Virus record (IMG/VR): IMGVR_UViG_3300032307_000519
Coordinates: 1 to 41,448 of that record
Length of the DNA stretch: 41,448 nt
Strand: one strand, 5' to 3'
Source: a virus
Shown: in pieces, positions 1 to 8,742 of the stretch
How the letters are laid out: each line of letters begins with the position of its first letter
Position numbering within the stretch: position 1 is the stretch's first letter
The notes under the pieces: generated by a model
The model's input: the letters and a program-made list of their open reading frames with translations, nothing else
The model's database searches: none
Told to the model about the DNA's origin: nothing
Position numbers and translations under genes: made by a program

Positions 1-885
1 AGTAGTATTGTTATTAGGATTAGTTGGGTTATTTGGATTGGTAGTTGTGTTTGGATTAGTAGTTGTATTTGGATTAGTAGTTGTGTTTGGATTAGTAGGA
101 TTATTTGGATTAGTAGTTGTGTTTGGATTAGTAGTTGTGTTTGGATTAGTAGGATTATTTGGATTAGTAGGATTATTTGGATTGTCAGTAGTATTTGTTT
201 GATTAGTAGTAGTATTTGGATTAGTAGGATTTGTTGAATTATTAGTATCGGTAGTAGTATTTGAATTATTTGTATTGCTTTGATTAGTAGTATTTGGATT
301 AGTAGGATTATTTGGATTGGTAGTAGTATTTGAATTATTTGGATTGGTTTGATTAGTAGTATTTGGATTGGTAGTCGTATTTGTATTAGTTTGATTAGTA
401 GTATTTGGATTGGTAGTTGTATTTTCTGTTTGAGTATTTATAACATCATTATTTTTTTTGTTATTAGATGAATTTGTTTTTTCCTTAACCTCAATCACAC
501 CTATAACACTATTACCACCAATACTGTTAATATTATCAAATGAGGATATTACACTTGTTAGAACCGCAATATTATTCTGAGTAATAATAGCATTCATTGT
601 AGTGTTCTGAATCAATGCGACACCACTACATGGCCCATAAGGATTTTGAGAATTAATTTGATTAACCCACTGTTCTAAAGACCCTGACGTTAATTCAATA
701 GGTGTGAAACTTCTAATTGAACCATTATAAATTAATACAACATTTCCGTTTGGGTTATCTATAAAAATTTCTTGTTGTTTAAGAGTACAGGGGTCTGTAA
801 ATGAATACGAAAACCCCTGTCCCATTATTGTATTTATAGAGAATAAAAAAACAATTAAAAATATAATTCTTACAAAAATATTCAT
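1..885 (-). CDS. Asn/Thr/Pro-repeat secreted protein (3' end outside window)
   Basis: Open on the minus strand from an ATG at 885 to the window edge, 295 codons seen, so the protein is partial. It starts with a hydrophobic signal peptide (about residues 1-22, ending near MGQG). A globular part of about 115 residues follows, with two Cys (CTLKQQ and GPCSGVA), then a Lys/Asn linker. From about residue 150 the chain is only low-complexity units such as NPNTT, NTTTNPN and NPNNP. Such a tail is an extended spacer like those of surface proteins. It lies just downstream of the CsgG-like gene and probably shares its transcript. No family is recognised; exported surface protein or repeat-stalk adhesin is an inference. 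Confidence 0.75.
   Translation of the reverse strand, partial: MNIFVRIIFLIVFLFSINTIMGQGFSYSFTDPCTLKQQEIFIDNPNGNVVLIYNGSIRSFTPIELTSGSLEQWVNQINSQNPYGPCSGVALIQNTTMNAIITQNNIAVLTSVISSFDNINSIGGNSVIGVIEVKEKTNSSNNKKNNDVINTQTENTTTNPNTTNQTNTNTTTNPNTTNQTNPNNSNTTTNPNNPTNPNTTNQSNTNNSNTTTDTNNSTNPTNPNTTTNQTNTTDNPNNPTNPNNPTNPNTTTNPNTTTNPNNPTNPNTTTNPNTTTNPNTTTNPNNPTNPNNNTT
9..435 (-). repeat. Degenerate short tandem repeat coding for NPNTT/NPNNP units
   Basis: The plus strand here is made almost entirely of variants of ggattagtagttgt and ggattagtaggatta blocks, with unit lengths that are multiples of 3, so the minus-strand reading frame stays open. Units are imperfect (agtagt, gttgtg, gattgg changes), which fits repeated slippage and drift inside a coding sequence. 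The array runs up to the left edge and may continue. Confidence 0.85.
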
Positions 886-908
886 GTTTTTTTTAAATTT
901 GGTATTTT

Positions 909-1625
909 TTACTGTCTAAAAATACCTTTTTTAATTAATTTAGTAACAACTCTTGAAGAAGCAGTTTCAAGTGCTTTTTTTGTTGATGTTCCTATTGTTG
1001 ATTGATTAAATTTAATTTCATCAACATTGTCTAAAATTGAAGATGTTTTGACAGTCGTTGCTTCACCTAAACCACTACCAGTAATAATCTCACCAGTTTG
1101 AGCATCAACAAATCTAACCTGTAAACCTAATCTAGTTGTCTGAGTAGCGGTTGCGCCATCAGCTAATTTAACTACCTCATCTTCTGAAACTGAAAAGTCA
1201 TAAACCTCAATATAAACAAAATATTTAGCAAGTATTACATTACCTTTAACCTCAATTTTATTTTGTGATATACCTTTATCAGAAGCCTTATCTTGAGCAA
1301 TCATTCTTTGTTTGATTTCTTCCTTATCTTCAGTAAAAATAAATCTTTCAGTTTCTTCCAAATATGATAAAACTATATTAGCAACCCCTAATCCAACTCG
1401 TTTATCTTTAAGCTCAGGATACATTTCATATACGGTTTCGTTAATACCAATTTGTAATACCTGAATTGGTATTACGATAGTATCAGTATAGTCCGATACA
1501 ACTGAAATGGATTGCTTTTTTTCAAAATCGGCTTTATATTCTTCAGTCTTAACTACCCCAATCTGACTGGTGGCATTACAAGACAAAATAAATAAAGGAA
1601 GTATTAATATTAATAAACTTTTCAT
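909..1625 (-). CDS. CsgG-family outer-membrane lipoprotein
   Basis: 238 residues. The N-terminus is a lipoprotein signal with lipobox LFILSC, so the mature protein would begin at Cys16 and be lipidated. The body follows the CsgG plan: a central RVGLGVANIVLSYLEE helix and strand, a YVYIEVYDFS-like strand pair, a VRFVDAQTGEII strand with GxGEA after it, and a C-terminal helix STKKALETA before a closing LIKKG. CsgG forms the oligomeric outer-membrane pore for curli subunits. Here it may form a pore or an envelope assembly factor. Start chosen at the ATG at 1625, whose A is shared with the TAA stop of the upstream gene (TAATG coupling). An alternative TTG start lies 6 bases upstream. Family call is moderately firm; function on a phage is unknown. 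Confidence 0.72.
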   Translation of the reverse strand: MKSLLILILPLFILSCNATSQIGVVKTEEYKADFEKKQSISVVSDYTDTIVIPIQVLQIGINETVYEMYPELKDKRVGLGVANIVLSYLEETERFIFTEDKEEIKQRMIAQDKASDKGISQNKIEVKGNVILAKYFVYIEVYDFSVSEDEVVKLADGATATQTTRLGLQVRFVDAQTGEIITGSGLGEATTVKTSSILDNVDEIKFNQSTIGTSTKKALETASSRVVTKLIKKGIFRQ

Positions 1626-1960
1626 TACCAACTTTCTTCTTGAACCTTAGCGGGTTTATCAGGTTGTGGTTGTGTTTGTGGTTGAACAACAGTAGTTTCT
1701 TTGATGATAGTATTTGTACCACCTTGTTGTTTTTGTTGGTTAGTGTTATTATTTTCAAGATTTAAATTAATAACAGGTTGTTGTGCCGGTGCTACTTGTT
1801 CAGTTTTAGGGCTTTCAGCTTCATCTGAATGTCCCCCAAATAATAATGTTGATACCCACACACCTCCACCAGCAATTACTGTTGTTAATGTGGCAATTAT
1901 TGTTTTCTTTAAACCTGACCAAGTACCGTCATTAGTTTCATTTGTTGTTTCGTCTGACAT
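1625..1960 (-). CDS. Single-pass membrane protein with Gln/Pro-rich tail
   Basis: 111 residues. A short acidic, Thr-rich N-terminus is followed by one transmembrane segment (about residues 19-41, KKTIIATLTTVIAGGG onward). A long polar tail rich in Gln, Pro, Asn and Thr follows. No family is recognised. Its stop codon overlaps the start of the CsgG-like gene, so the two are probably translated together. The topology resembles small phage membrane proteins that present a flexible arm to the periplasm, but that is a guess. Confidence 0.65.
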   Translation of the reverse strand: MSDETTNETNDGTWSGLKKTIIATLTTVIAGGGVWVSTLLFGGHSDEAESPKTEQVAPAQQPVINLNLENNNTNQQKQQGGTNTIIKETTVVQPQTQPQPDKPAKVQEESW

Positions 1961-1982
1961 TTTGTTTTTTTTTATTTATAGT

Positions 1983-3887
1983 TTATTGTAAAATTATTTT
2001 TTTTGAAATTTGTTTTTCACTTCTCTTTAAAACCGCAATGTATGTTCCTTTTGGTAAATACCCTAAACTTGTTGTATATTGATACTCACCTTCAGGCATT
2101 TCACCATTAACCACAACATTAAATTCTTTACCATTAATATCATATACAGATAATCTAATGTAACCATATTCCATGACATTAAATTTAACTGTTACATAAT
2201 CATCAGTCGGTACTGGAAAAACATTAATATTTTCCAATTCAGTTAAGTCCGCACTTTCATTAATTTTATATACTTGTACGATACCGTTTGTTGGTGTTAT
2301 TTCTAAATCCACACATTGATTATTTCCAGCGTACTTGTTAGTAGTCCATAATGGGCTAACTTCCCATAGATTTTGAGGTTGTTTAGCAATAAATTGTAAA
2401 GTAACAACTTCATCATTATCTCTTAAAGGATTTGTATGGTTATTCACATCAAATCCACCCCAATCAATCTGATTATTATTTGTGTTAAGGTAAGTCATCC
2501 AACTTGATGTGGATGACTTAGCCTCAATACCTTTGAACTCTAATAAAGTATCATTAAAATTTAAACCAAATTGAAGTGAACCTATGTTAATACCGTTAGT
2601 ATAAACTTTAACAGGTATGTTAACAAGATTACCTGATTGAACAGATATTCTTGGAACATTTACCTCAATTGAACTTGTAGGGAAATCATATTCAACTCTG
2701 TTATCAATAACATTATATATTTGGTGTTCAATACCTGGTTGTGGGGTAATTAAAACCTCAATAGGTGTTATACGAGCCATGTGATATCCTGTTCCATTAG
2801 CATCACCAGGAACTAATACATAATATGTAACTGAGTCAGGTTGTGTCGCTACAATATCAAAAGTGAAATTAGTTACACCAGGGATAGTTGATGTATAGTT
2901 AGTATTTGATTCGTTAATAGTGTTAAATTCAGAAACTGTAAAGAATTTAACGTCCTTAACACTGTTCGGCCATTCTGTAAATCTTCCAGAAATTCTACCA
3001 AACACACCCCAAGCATCTGATATTGTTAAGTTATTATCACCATTAACGTCAGATGAATAATAATCAAAACCTGCAGGTATTTGAGTACCAACAATATAAT
3101 CTTGCACTTTTTGAGCATCTGCCGTCGAAATAACATTACCAACTGCCATAGTATCACCTTGTACATTTAATCTAACAAAATAACCTGTAGTATCGATTGC
3201 CAAATCATTAAAAACAAAGTGTCCATTTACATCTGTTAAATCTGATGTAACAGGAACCCATTGACCACTTGGTTTAAGTTTCTTCTCTAATCCAACTGTT
3301 AAGTTTTTAGCTGGTGTTCCAGTTACGTTTCTAAATGTACCATGATATGAAAATGTTTGTGGTAAAATAACACCACCAAAGTTTTGTAAAGTTAACAAGT
3401 TATCAGTACCATCTTGTTTAGAAGCAATTGCCGGATATACCACAGGACTAAAAGTCATATTACCGATTGATGTTAATGAGGCAAAACCTGAAACATGATT
3501 CAACTTAACATTAACTATCGGACCATCAGGTATTTCAAACGAAGATAAAGTACCTGTATAAGTTAAAGTAATTGTTACATAACCCTGAGAAGGATTATCT
3601 AAAAACTTTAAATTTTGTGAAAAAGTCGTATTCAAAGACGATACAATTTCAACACCTGAAAAGGCGTTATTATCATAATAAACTCTGAACTGAAAAGCGG
3701 TAATCTTTGTTGTAGTTGTATTTTGAAAACACAACCCAACGTTGGTATACCCCTGTTGTACAGTACCAGCTAAATATGATTCATCAAGTGTTATAAAAAC
3801 ACCATCGGTAGTTGGTGTCGGACAAGTTTGTGAAAAACTTATAAATGACGCCAAAACTAAAGCAAAAGAAATAATAATTTTTCTCAT
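1983..3887 (-). CDS. Secreted multidomain protein with cohesin-like and dockerin-like modules and T9SS type A sorting domain
   Basis: 634 residues. Signal peptide at 1-19 (cut near FSQ). Residues about 30-165 look like a beta-sandwich of cohesin type. About 185-255 resembles a carboxypeptidase-regulatory-like sandwich. About 255-305 holds a dockerin-like stretch with the calcium loop DVNGDNNLTISD near 277-289. About 405-525 is a second cohesin-like sandwich. Residues about 555-634 form a type A T9SS C-terminal domain (NVFPVPTDDYV, then YDINGKE, then LPKGTYIAVL and a lysine-rich end). T9SS cargo is exported through the host outer membrane and anchored or released. A phage product with this tail would need the host T9SS. 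Domain limits are by eye. Confidence 0.8.
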   Translation of the reverse strand: MRKIIISFALVLASFISFSQTCPTPTTDGVFITLDESYLAGTVQQGYTNVGLCFQNTTTTKITAFQFRVYYDNNAFSGVEIVSSLNTTFSQNLKFLDNPSQGYVTITLTYTGTLSSFEIPDGPIVNVKLNHVSGFASLTSIGNMTFSPVVYPAIASKQDGTDNLLTLQNFGGVILPQTFSYHGTFRNVTGTPAKNLTVGLEKKLKPSGQWVPVTSDLTDVNGHFVFNDLAIDTTGYFVRLNVQGDTMAVGNVISTADAQKVQDYIVGTQIPAGFDYYSSDVNGDNNLTISDAWGVFGRISGRFTEWPNSVKDVKFFTVSEFNTINESNTNYTSTIPGVTNFTFDIVATQPDSVTYYVLVPGDANGTGYHMARITPIEVLITPQPGIEHQIYNVIDNRVEYDFPTSSIEVNVPRISVQSGNLVNIPVKVYTNGINIGSLQFGLNFNDTLLEFKGIEAKSSTSSWMTYLNTNNNQIDWGGFDVNNHTNPLRDNDEVVTLQFIAKQPQNLWEVSPLWTTNKYAGNNQCVDLEITPTNGIVQVYKINESADLTELENINVFPVPTDDYVTVKFNVMEYGYIRLSVYDINGKEFNVVVNGEMPEGEYQYTTSLGYLPKGTYIAVLKRSEKQISKKIILQ

Positions 3888-3980
3888 TTTTTTTATTTTT
3901 TTTTTATTATTAAGTATTGACTATAAATATTATTATTTTATGATAAACCAATTTTTTTTTAATATTTATAATTAAAAAAA

Positions 3981-4454
3981 ATGAGATTAGTCATTATATT
4001 CCTTATATTAATATGTTCAACACAAATTAACTCACAGATTAAAATCGACGATGTTGGTGATGATTGGAAATTAAAAGTAGAAAAATCACTATCATTAATA
4101 AAAATGTATGATGTTGAAAAATATGATTTAATTAATAACGTATGCGAACATATAACTTATTGGAATGGCCCGTTTTCAACAACCGAAGACTCAGTAACAA
4201 TTATGATTACCCAAAAAGATATGATGTCCTCAATTAACAATATAGCATCAATACTAGTTCATGAGTCCCAACATTTATATTTTTTAAAAATGGGTATTAA
4301 ATTAAATCCAAATATTGAGGAGGTACTTTGTTATAGTTACGAATTAGATTTTTTATTTAAAATACCAAGCGTTGAGGAATGGTTAATTCGAAACGCCAAT
4401 AATAAAATAATTTATTATCAAAATTTAAATAAAAATAAAACCCCTCAAAAGTAA
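3981..4454 (+). CDS. Secreted HExxH metallopeptidase-like protein
   Basis: 157 residues, one of the few plus-strand genes. Signal peptide at about 1-18 (ends near INSQ). The helix SILVHESQHLYFL contains HESQH at 94-98, the zinc-binding HExxH pattern. A downstream acidic pair, IEEVLCYSYE, could give the third ligand or a structural contact. The arrangement suggests a gluzincin-like secreted or periplasmic peptidase, but the small size and lack of other motifs leave this open. It is divergent from the T9SS gene and convergent with dnaK, with which it shares a hairpin at its stop codon. Confidence 0.6.
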   Translation: MRLVIIFLILICSTQINSQIKIDDVGDDWKLKVEKSLSLIKMYDVEKYDLINNVCEHITYWNGPFSTTEDSVTIMITQKDMMSSINNIASILVHESQHLYFLKMGIKLNPNIEEVLCYSYELDFLFKIPSVEEWLIRNANNKIIYYQNLNKNKTPQK

Positions 4455-4464
4455 GGGGTTTAAT
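4437..4464. terminator. Bidirectional intrinsic terminator between convergent genes
   Basis: Perfect 7-bp stem AACCCCT/AGGGGTT with an 8-base loop. On the minus strand it is followed by TTTTATTTTTATTT, a good U-tract for ending the dnaK transcript. On the plus strand the tail is weaker (TTTAAT) and the stem overlaps the stop codon at 4452-4454. Confidence 0.8.
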
Positions 4465-4481
4465 CGTTAGTAGGGTATGAA

Positions 4482-6353
4482 CTACTTACCTACTTCTTCA
4501 AAATCTACATCAGACACTTCAGAATCGTTATTCATCGTTTCATTCATTTCAGAAGATTGACTATAAAGATTTGCGGTAATACCTTGGAACACATTATTAA
4601 TGTTCTCAATACCTTCCTTAATCTTCTCAATGTCTCTTGATGAATGAGCTGATTTCAATTCTTCAAGAGCTGTGGTTACCTCTGACTTTTGTTCTTCAGT
4701 GATTTTATCTTCAATATCTTTTAAAGATTTCTCCACTTGGAAGATTGTTGTGTCAGCCTGATTGATAACTTCAGCATCTTCTTTTGCTTTCTTATCTGAT
4801 TCAGCGTTCATCTCCGCCTCTTGTTTCATCTTTTCAATCTCTTCTTTCGAAAGTCCTGATGATGATTCAATACGGATATTTTGTTGTTTGTTAGTTCCTT
4901 TGTCAAGAGCAGATACATTAATGATACCGTTAGCATCAATATCAAATGTTACCTCAATTTGTGGAACACCTCTCATTGCTGGTGGAATACCATCCAAGTG
5001 GAAACGCCCAATGGTTCGGTTGTCTTTCGCCATCGCTCTCTCACCTTGTAATACATGGATTTCAACTGTTGGTTGGTTATCAACTGCGGTTGAGAATACC
5101 TGTGACTTCTTGGTTGGGATTGTTGTGTTTGCTTCAATCAACTTTGTGAACACTCCACCCATTGTTTCAATACCAAGTGATAGTGGTGTTACATCTAATA
5201 ACAATACATCTTTAACATCACCCGCCAATACTCCTGCCTGAATAGCCGCTCCAAGAGCAACAACCTCATCAGGATTAACACCCTTTGACGGTTCCTTACC
5301 GAAGAACTTCTTAACCGCTTCCTGAATTGCCGGAATACGTGTTGTTCCTCCAACCAAGATGATTTCGTCAATATCACTTGTCTTAATTCCTGCGTTCTTT
5401 AATGCCGACTTACAAGGAGCAATTGTTCTTTCAACCAAACTATCAACAAGTTGTTCAAACTTTGCCTTAGTTAAAGTTCTTACCAAATGTTTCGGTATAC
5501 CATCAACAGGCATAATGTATGGTAAGTTAATCTCCGTAGATGGTGAAGAAGATAATTCAATCTTCGCCTTCTCAGCTCCTTCACGAAGACGTTGAAGAGC
5601 CATAGCGTCTTTTGTTAAGTCAATTCCGTTTTCATCTTTGAACTCAGTTACCAACCAGTCAATGATTGCTTGGTCAAAGTCATCACCACCAAGGTGTGTA
5701 TCACCATCAGTAGACAATACTTCAAATACACCATCACCAAGTTCCAACACAGATACGTCATGTGTTCCACCACCACAGTCAAACACAACAATCTTCATAT
5801 CTTTAGATTGTTTGTCCAATCCGTAAGCAAGTGCCGCAGCAGTTGGTTCATTAACAATTCTCATTACTTTCAAACCTGCAATCTCACCCGCTTCTTTCGT
5901 AGCCTGACGTTGAGCATCGTTGAAGTATGCCGGTACGGTGATAACCGCTTCAGTAACTTCACTTCCCAAATAGTCCTCAGCAGTTTGTTTCATCTTTTGA
6001 AGAACCATTGCCGAAATTTCTTGTGGAGAATACTTTCTATCCTCAATCTCAACACGAGGAGTTCCACCATCACCCTTAACTACTTTATAAGGAACACGTT
6101 TAACCTCATCTTTACTTTCATCAAAACTTGTTCCCATGAAACGTTTGATAGATGATATAGTCTTATCAGGATTAGTAACCGCCTGACGTTTAGCCGGGTC
6201 ACCAACCTTTCTTTCACCACCATTTAAGAAACCCACAATTGAAGGGGTGGTTCTTTTTCCTTCACTGTTTGTAATTACAACTGGTTCGTTACCTTCCATT
6301 ACGGCAACGCAAGAATTTGTAGTCCCTAAATCCACGCCTATTATTTTTCCCAT
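4482..6353 (-). CDS. dnaK: DnaK (Hsp70) chaperone
   Basis: 623 residues, full length. The ATPase domain starts [17 protein letters not shown] and includes [14 protein letters not shown] and the phosphate-2 loop. The substrate domain has [14 protein letters not shown] and the usual GERAMAKDN and [13 protein letters not shown] segments. The alpha lid runs to the end, closing with VDFEEVGK, like the conserved bacterial EEVD-type tail. Hsp70 binds unfolded peptides in an ATP cycle with DnaJ and GrpE; neither partner is in the window, so host co-chaperones are probably used. The loop reads DCGGGTHD at 192-199 instead of the usual DLGGGTFD; the Thr is kept. It ends at a strong terminator and follows the HNH gene by 12 bases. 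Confidence 0.98.
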   Translation of the reverse strand: MGKIIGVDLGTTNSCVAVMEGNEPVVITNSEGKRTTPSIVGFLNGGERKVGDPAKRQAVTNPDKTISSIKRFMGTSFDESKDEVKRVPYKVVKGDGGTPRVEIEDRKYSPQEISAMVLQKMKQTAEDYLGSEVTEAVITVPAYFNDAQRQATKEAGEIAGLKVMRIVNEPTAAALAYGLDKQSKDMKIVVFDCGGGTHDVSVLELGDGVFEVLSTDGDTHLGGDDFDQAIIDWLVTEFKDENGIDLTKDAMALQRLREGAEKAKIELSSSPSTEINLPYIMPVDGIPKHLVRTLTKAKFEQLVDSLVERTIAPCKSALKNAGIKTSDIDEIILVGGTTRIPAIQEAVKKFFGKEPSKGVNPDEVVALGAAIQAGVLAGDVKDVLLLDVTPLSLGIETMGGVFTKLIEANTTIPTKKSQVFSTAVDNQPTVEIHVLQGERAMAKDNRTIGRFHLDGIPPAMRGVPQIEVTFDIDANGIINVSALDKGTNKQQNIRIESSSGLSKEEIEKMKQEAEMNAESDKKAKEDAEVINQADTTIFQVEKSLKDIEDKITEEQKSEVTTALEELKSAHSSRDIEKIKEGIENINNVFQGITANLYSQSSEMNETMNNDSEVSDVDFEEVGK

Positions 6354-6365
6354 ATTTAATATAAT

Positions 6366-7046
6366 TTATTTATTTATTTTTTTATTAAAGAATTCAATCC
6401 AACATTCTCTGTTATAATTTGTCTTCCCGTGACAACTATAACATAAAGAAATTAAATTATCAAATCCAATATTATCTTTATTATAATCAATGTGATGTAT
6501 TGCCAATTTTTGAGTTTCTTTATCGCAAATTCCACATTTAAATTCATCCCTTATTTTAACATTTTCTTTAAGAATTTTATTAAACTCAAATGGGTACGGT
6601 TCATTAGATGTACCGCCATTCCAATTAGGATGTTCACTACCCTTTGGGGTGTTTTGATTTTGTCTTTCAAATTGTTCTTGATTGTAGGGCCTCTTACCCT
6701 TTTTTTTATTAGATTGTCCAACTTTATATTCATCAGAATGTTTTTTTCCATAAAAAGGATTTTTTTCACCTGTTAATGGATTTAATTTTCGGTGTTCTTT
6801 TAAAGATTCTGAAATTTTCTTTGCAACATCAGGGTTAGAAGACGGATTATTATTTTTGAATTTCTCACTTTGCTTCAATCTTCTATCATTCGCAGTACTC
6901 TCATCCATAATCTCTTCCCAACGTTTTCCAATATTTGATTTATTCCTGAACTCTAAATTTTCTTTCAAAACAACGTTATAACATACCCTTGAGCAGTATT
7001 TTTTATTTTCAGGAATTTCAACGTTGCAAATTAAACAATTTTTCAT
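6366..7046 (-). CDS. HNH homing endonuclease with NUMOD3-like repeats
   Basis: 226 residues. The N-terminal zinc-binding segment has CLICNVEIP and YCSRVCYN (four Cys). The middle is basic with NUMOD3-like pieces (GEKNPFYGKKHSDE, then a similar region near GSEHPNWNGG). The C-terminal HNH core has CGICDKETQKLAIHHIDY and ISLCYSCHGKTN, i.e. the zinc Cys pairs and catalytic His. Free-standing homing endonucleases cut intron-less or element-less alleles and spread through phage genomes. It sits directly upstream of dnaK on the same strand. No disrupted host gene is visible around it. Confidence 0.88.
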   Translation of the reverse strand: MKNCLICNVEIPENKKYCSRVCYNVVLKENLEFRNKSNIGKRWEEIMDESTANDRRLKQSEKFKNNNPSSNPDVAKKISESLKEHRKLNPLTGEKNPFYGKKHSDEYKVGQSNKKKGKRPYNQEQFERQNQNTPKGSEHPNWNGGTSNEPYPFEFNKILKENVKIRDEFKCGICDKETQKLAIHHIDYNKDNIGFDNLISLCYSCHGKTNYNRECWIEFFNKKINK

Positions 7047-7165
7047 AATAGTTCTTTACCAATAAATATCAAATATTTTATCAAAATCCTAAAACAATAC
7101 CAATAAAATATTATCCAAAAGTAATCTATTAAACAATGTGCCAAAGAAAAAAGTATGACAAATTG

Positions 7166-8350
7166 TCACGCAAATAAAGCCCTTGTGTCAAAATAGTTTT
7201 GGTATATGTCAGCAATTTCAGTAGCACTTAATACTCTGTTATACACCAATAAAACTTGTAGACCACCATAATAAGTCTTACCTGCAGTATTTCCTGGGGT
7301 ACTTTGACCTATTTTCCAATTAGGTGATGATGGCGACCAAGAAGCAGCGGTAAAGGTTTCTGTATTAGTTTCAGATAATGTACCATCAAGATAAAAACTA
7401 GTTGTAGTAGTTCCTCCACCATTAGGTTCAAAAACATATGTAAATTGATGCCAGCTTATAGTATCAATATTTGCAGTTCCAATTCTTGTTTTAGACACTC
7501 CGGCAGAATCTGTAATAGCATAATAAAATCTAATATTACCCTTTTCATTGTAAAAACCAACACTTTGATTTATAGGAGTTCCTATAGTTGGAGCACAAGA
7601 AAAAACATACTGCGATGCTCCATCAGCATTGTATGTCGGTTTCGCCCAAAATATTATAGTAAAACCACTCCCAAGATTTCTATTATAAGTCGTATTAGTA
7701 AAAACCTCTAAAGGTTCAATAACCCCATTATCAATAAAATCAAAAAAGAAACTAGTCTCATCAAAATGACTAATAATTCTTGAACTTCCTGAAAAACCAC
7801 TCATAGCTGATTGGGTAAAATCATACCAAGTTGGATTCATAAATGGATATGAGGCGGCATGCCCCGCATCCAAAGCAAATGTTAACCCACTCGTTGGTAT
7901 GTTTGGATAATTCATATTAACACAAACATTTGAACCTCCTCCACCTCTACCTGATGTTCCGTTTCCAGCAGAAGCATCATGTTTAAACCAATTTAAAGCC
8001 TCTGGAAAATCCGCAACACTAAAACCCGCCTGTGAATTAACAAAATTAATAACGTCTTGTGTGTCAGTATATTGAACACATCTATAATAATCATTAAGAT
8101 TATTAGTTTTACCTGTTGTTGTACCCGTATAATATATTGTATAGGTAGCGTCATCTATTGTACGATTATCAATCCCTTGATACCACCCTGATTTTGATGA
8201 TGTTCCATAATTCCGATTAACATCTATACCAAAATACCAAGTATTAATATTTAAAAAATTGGAATCATAATGAAGATTATTAGAATTACCATTTGAGGTA
8301 TAATCTATTTTGATTTTGTTTGGATTAATACTGTTGTATATCTCTGCCAT
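7166..8350 (-). CDS. LamG/concanavalin-like fibre or adhesin protein
   Basis: 394 residues without a signal peptide, which fits a virion protein better than a secreted one. The N-terminal 130 residues are unrecognised. A Gly-rich linker (GTSGRGGGGS) leads to a laminin-G-like jelly roll: LTFALDAGHAASYP, then FTIIFWAKPTYN, then WHQFTYVFEP, a FYLDGTLSET strand, GQSTPGNTAGKTYYGGL and the closing helix LSATEIADIYQNYFDTR. This module is common in phage tail-fibre and host-binding proteins, where it binds glycans. The tail assignment is inference. Confidence 0.75.
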   Translation of the reverse strand: MAEIYNSINPNKIKIDYTSNGNSNNLHYDSNFLNINTWYFGIDVNRNYGTSSKSGWYQGIDNRTIDDATYTIYYTGTTTGKTNNLNDYYRCVQYTDTQDVINFVNSQAGFSVADFPEALNWFKHDASAGNGTSGRGGGGSNVCVNMNYPNIPTSGLTFALDAGHAASYPFMNPTWYDFTQSAMSGFSGSSRIISHFDETSFFFDFIDNGVIEPLEVFTNTTYNRNLGSGFTIIFWAKPTYNADGASQYVFSCAPTIGTPINQSVGFYNEKGNIRFYYAITDSAGVSKTRIGTANIDTISWHQFTYVFEPNGGGTTTTSFYLDGTLSETNTETFTAASWSPSSPNWKIGQSTPGNTAGKTYYGGLQVLLVYNRVLSATEIADIYQNYFDTRALFA

Positions 8351-8361
8351 ACTAATAAGTA

Positions 8362-8742
8362 TTATACTACAGATTTAATTTTGTCATATAAAGTGGTAAC
8401 TTCAGGATGACTATTTTCAATCCATTTGATTAACTGTTCATGCCACCTACCCTCACCAAATAAACCATCAAGTTTTTCTTTAATAAAATCCTCAATAAAT
8501 ATTTTAGGAACAGTATCATCATAATGATGTCTTATACGTATCTTAAAAAGATTTTCGTAACTTTCTGCATCATAAAATAAAACCGAATCAATTTCATTTA
8601 TATCATCCACATCATTCAAATCACTATGATAATAACCATCAACATACTCAACATTAATATGTTCAGGCATCATATCCTCAATAACATTATAAATCATGTT
8701 CTGAAGTTTCTGATATTGATGTGGTGTTAATTTATATTTCAT
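8362..8742 (-). CDS. Hypothetical protein with KLTPHQYQKLQ-type N-terminal tag
   Basis: 126 residues, acidic, no family recognised. The first residues (MKYKLTPHQYQKLQNM) match in spacing the MKVVITEEQYKRLL-type starts of several other proteins in this window. The rest has an Asp-rich stretch (about 38-55) and a basic helical C-terminus. It overlaps the upstream metallopeptidase-like gene by 4 bases (ATGA), indicating translational coupling. Confidence 0.65.
   Translation of the reverse strand: MKYKLTPHQYQKLQNMIYNVIEDMMPEHINVEYVDGYYHSDLNDVDDINEIDSVLFYDAESYENLFKIRIRHHYDDTVPKIFIEDFIKEKLDGLFGEGRWHEQLIKWIENSHPEVTTLYDKIKSVV

Noticed and set aside
8-202. Plus-strand reading frame of repeated LVVVFGL
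   Set aside because: It is the antisense of the Asn/Thr/Pro repeat; the minus strand has a signal peptide and a complete 5' end, the plus strand has neither.
4762-5241. Plus-strand frame of 159 codons inside dnaK
   Set aside because: Antisense shadow of a strongly conserved gene; no independent start signals or family features.
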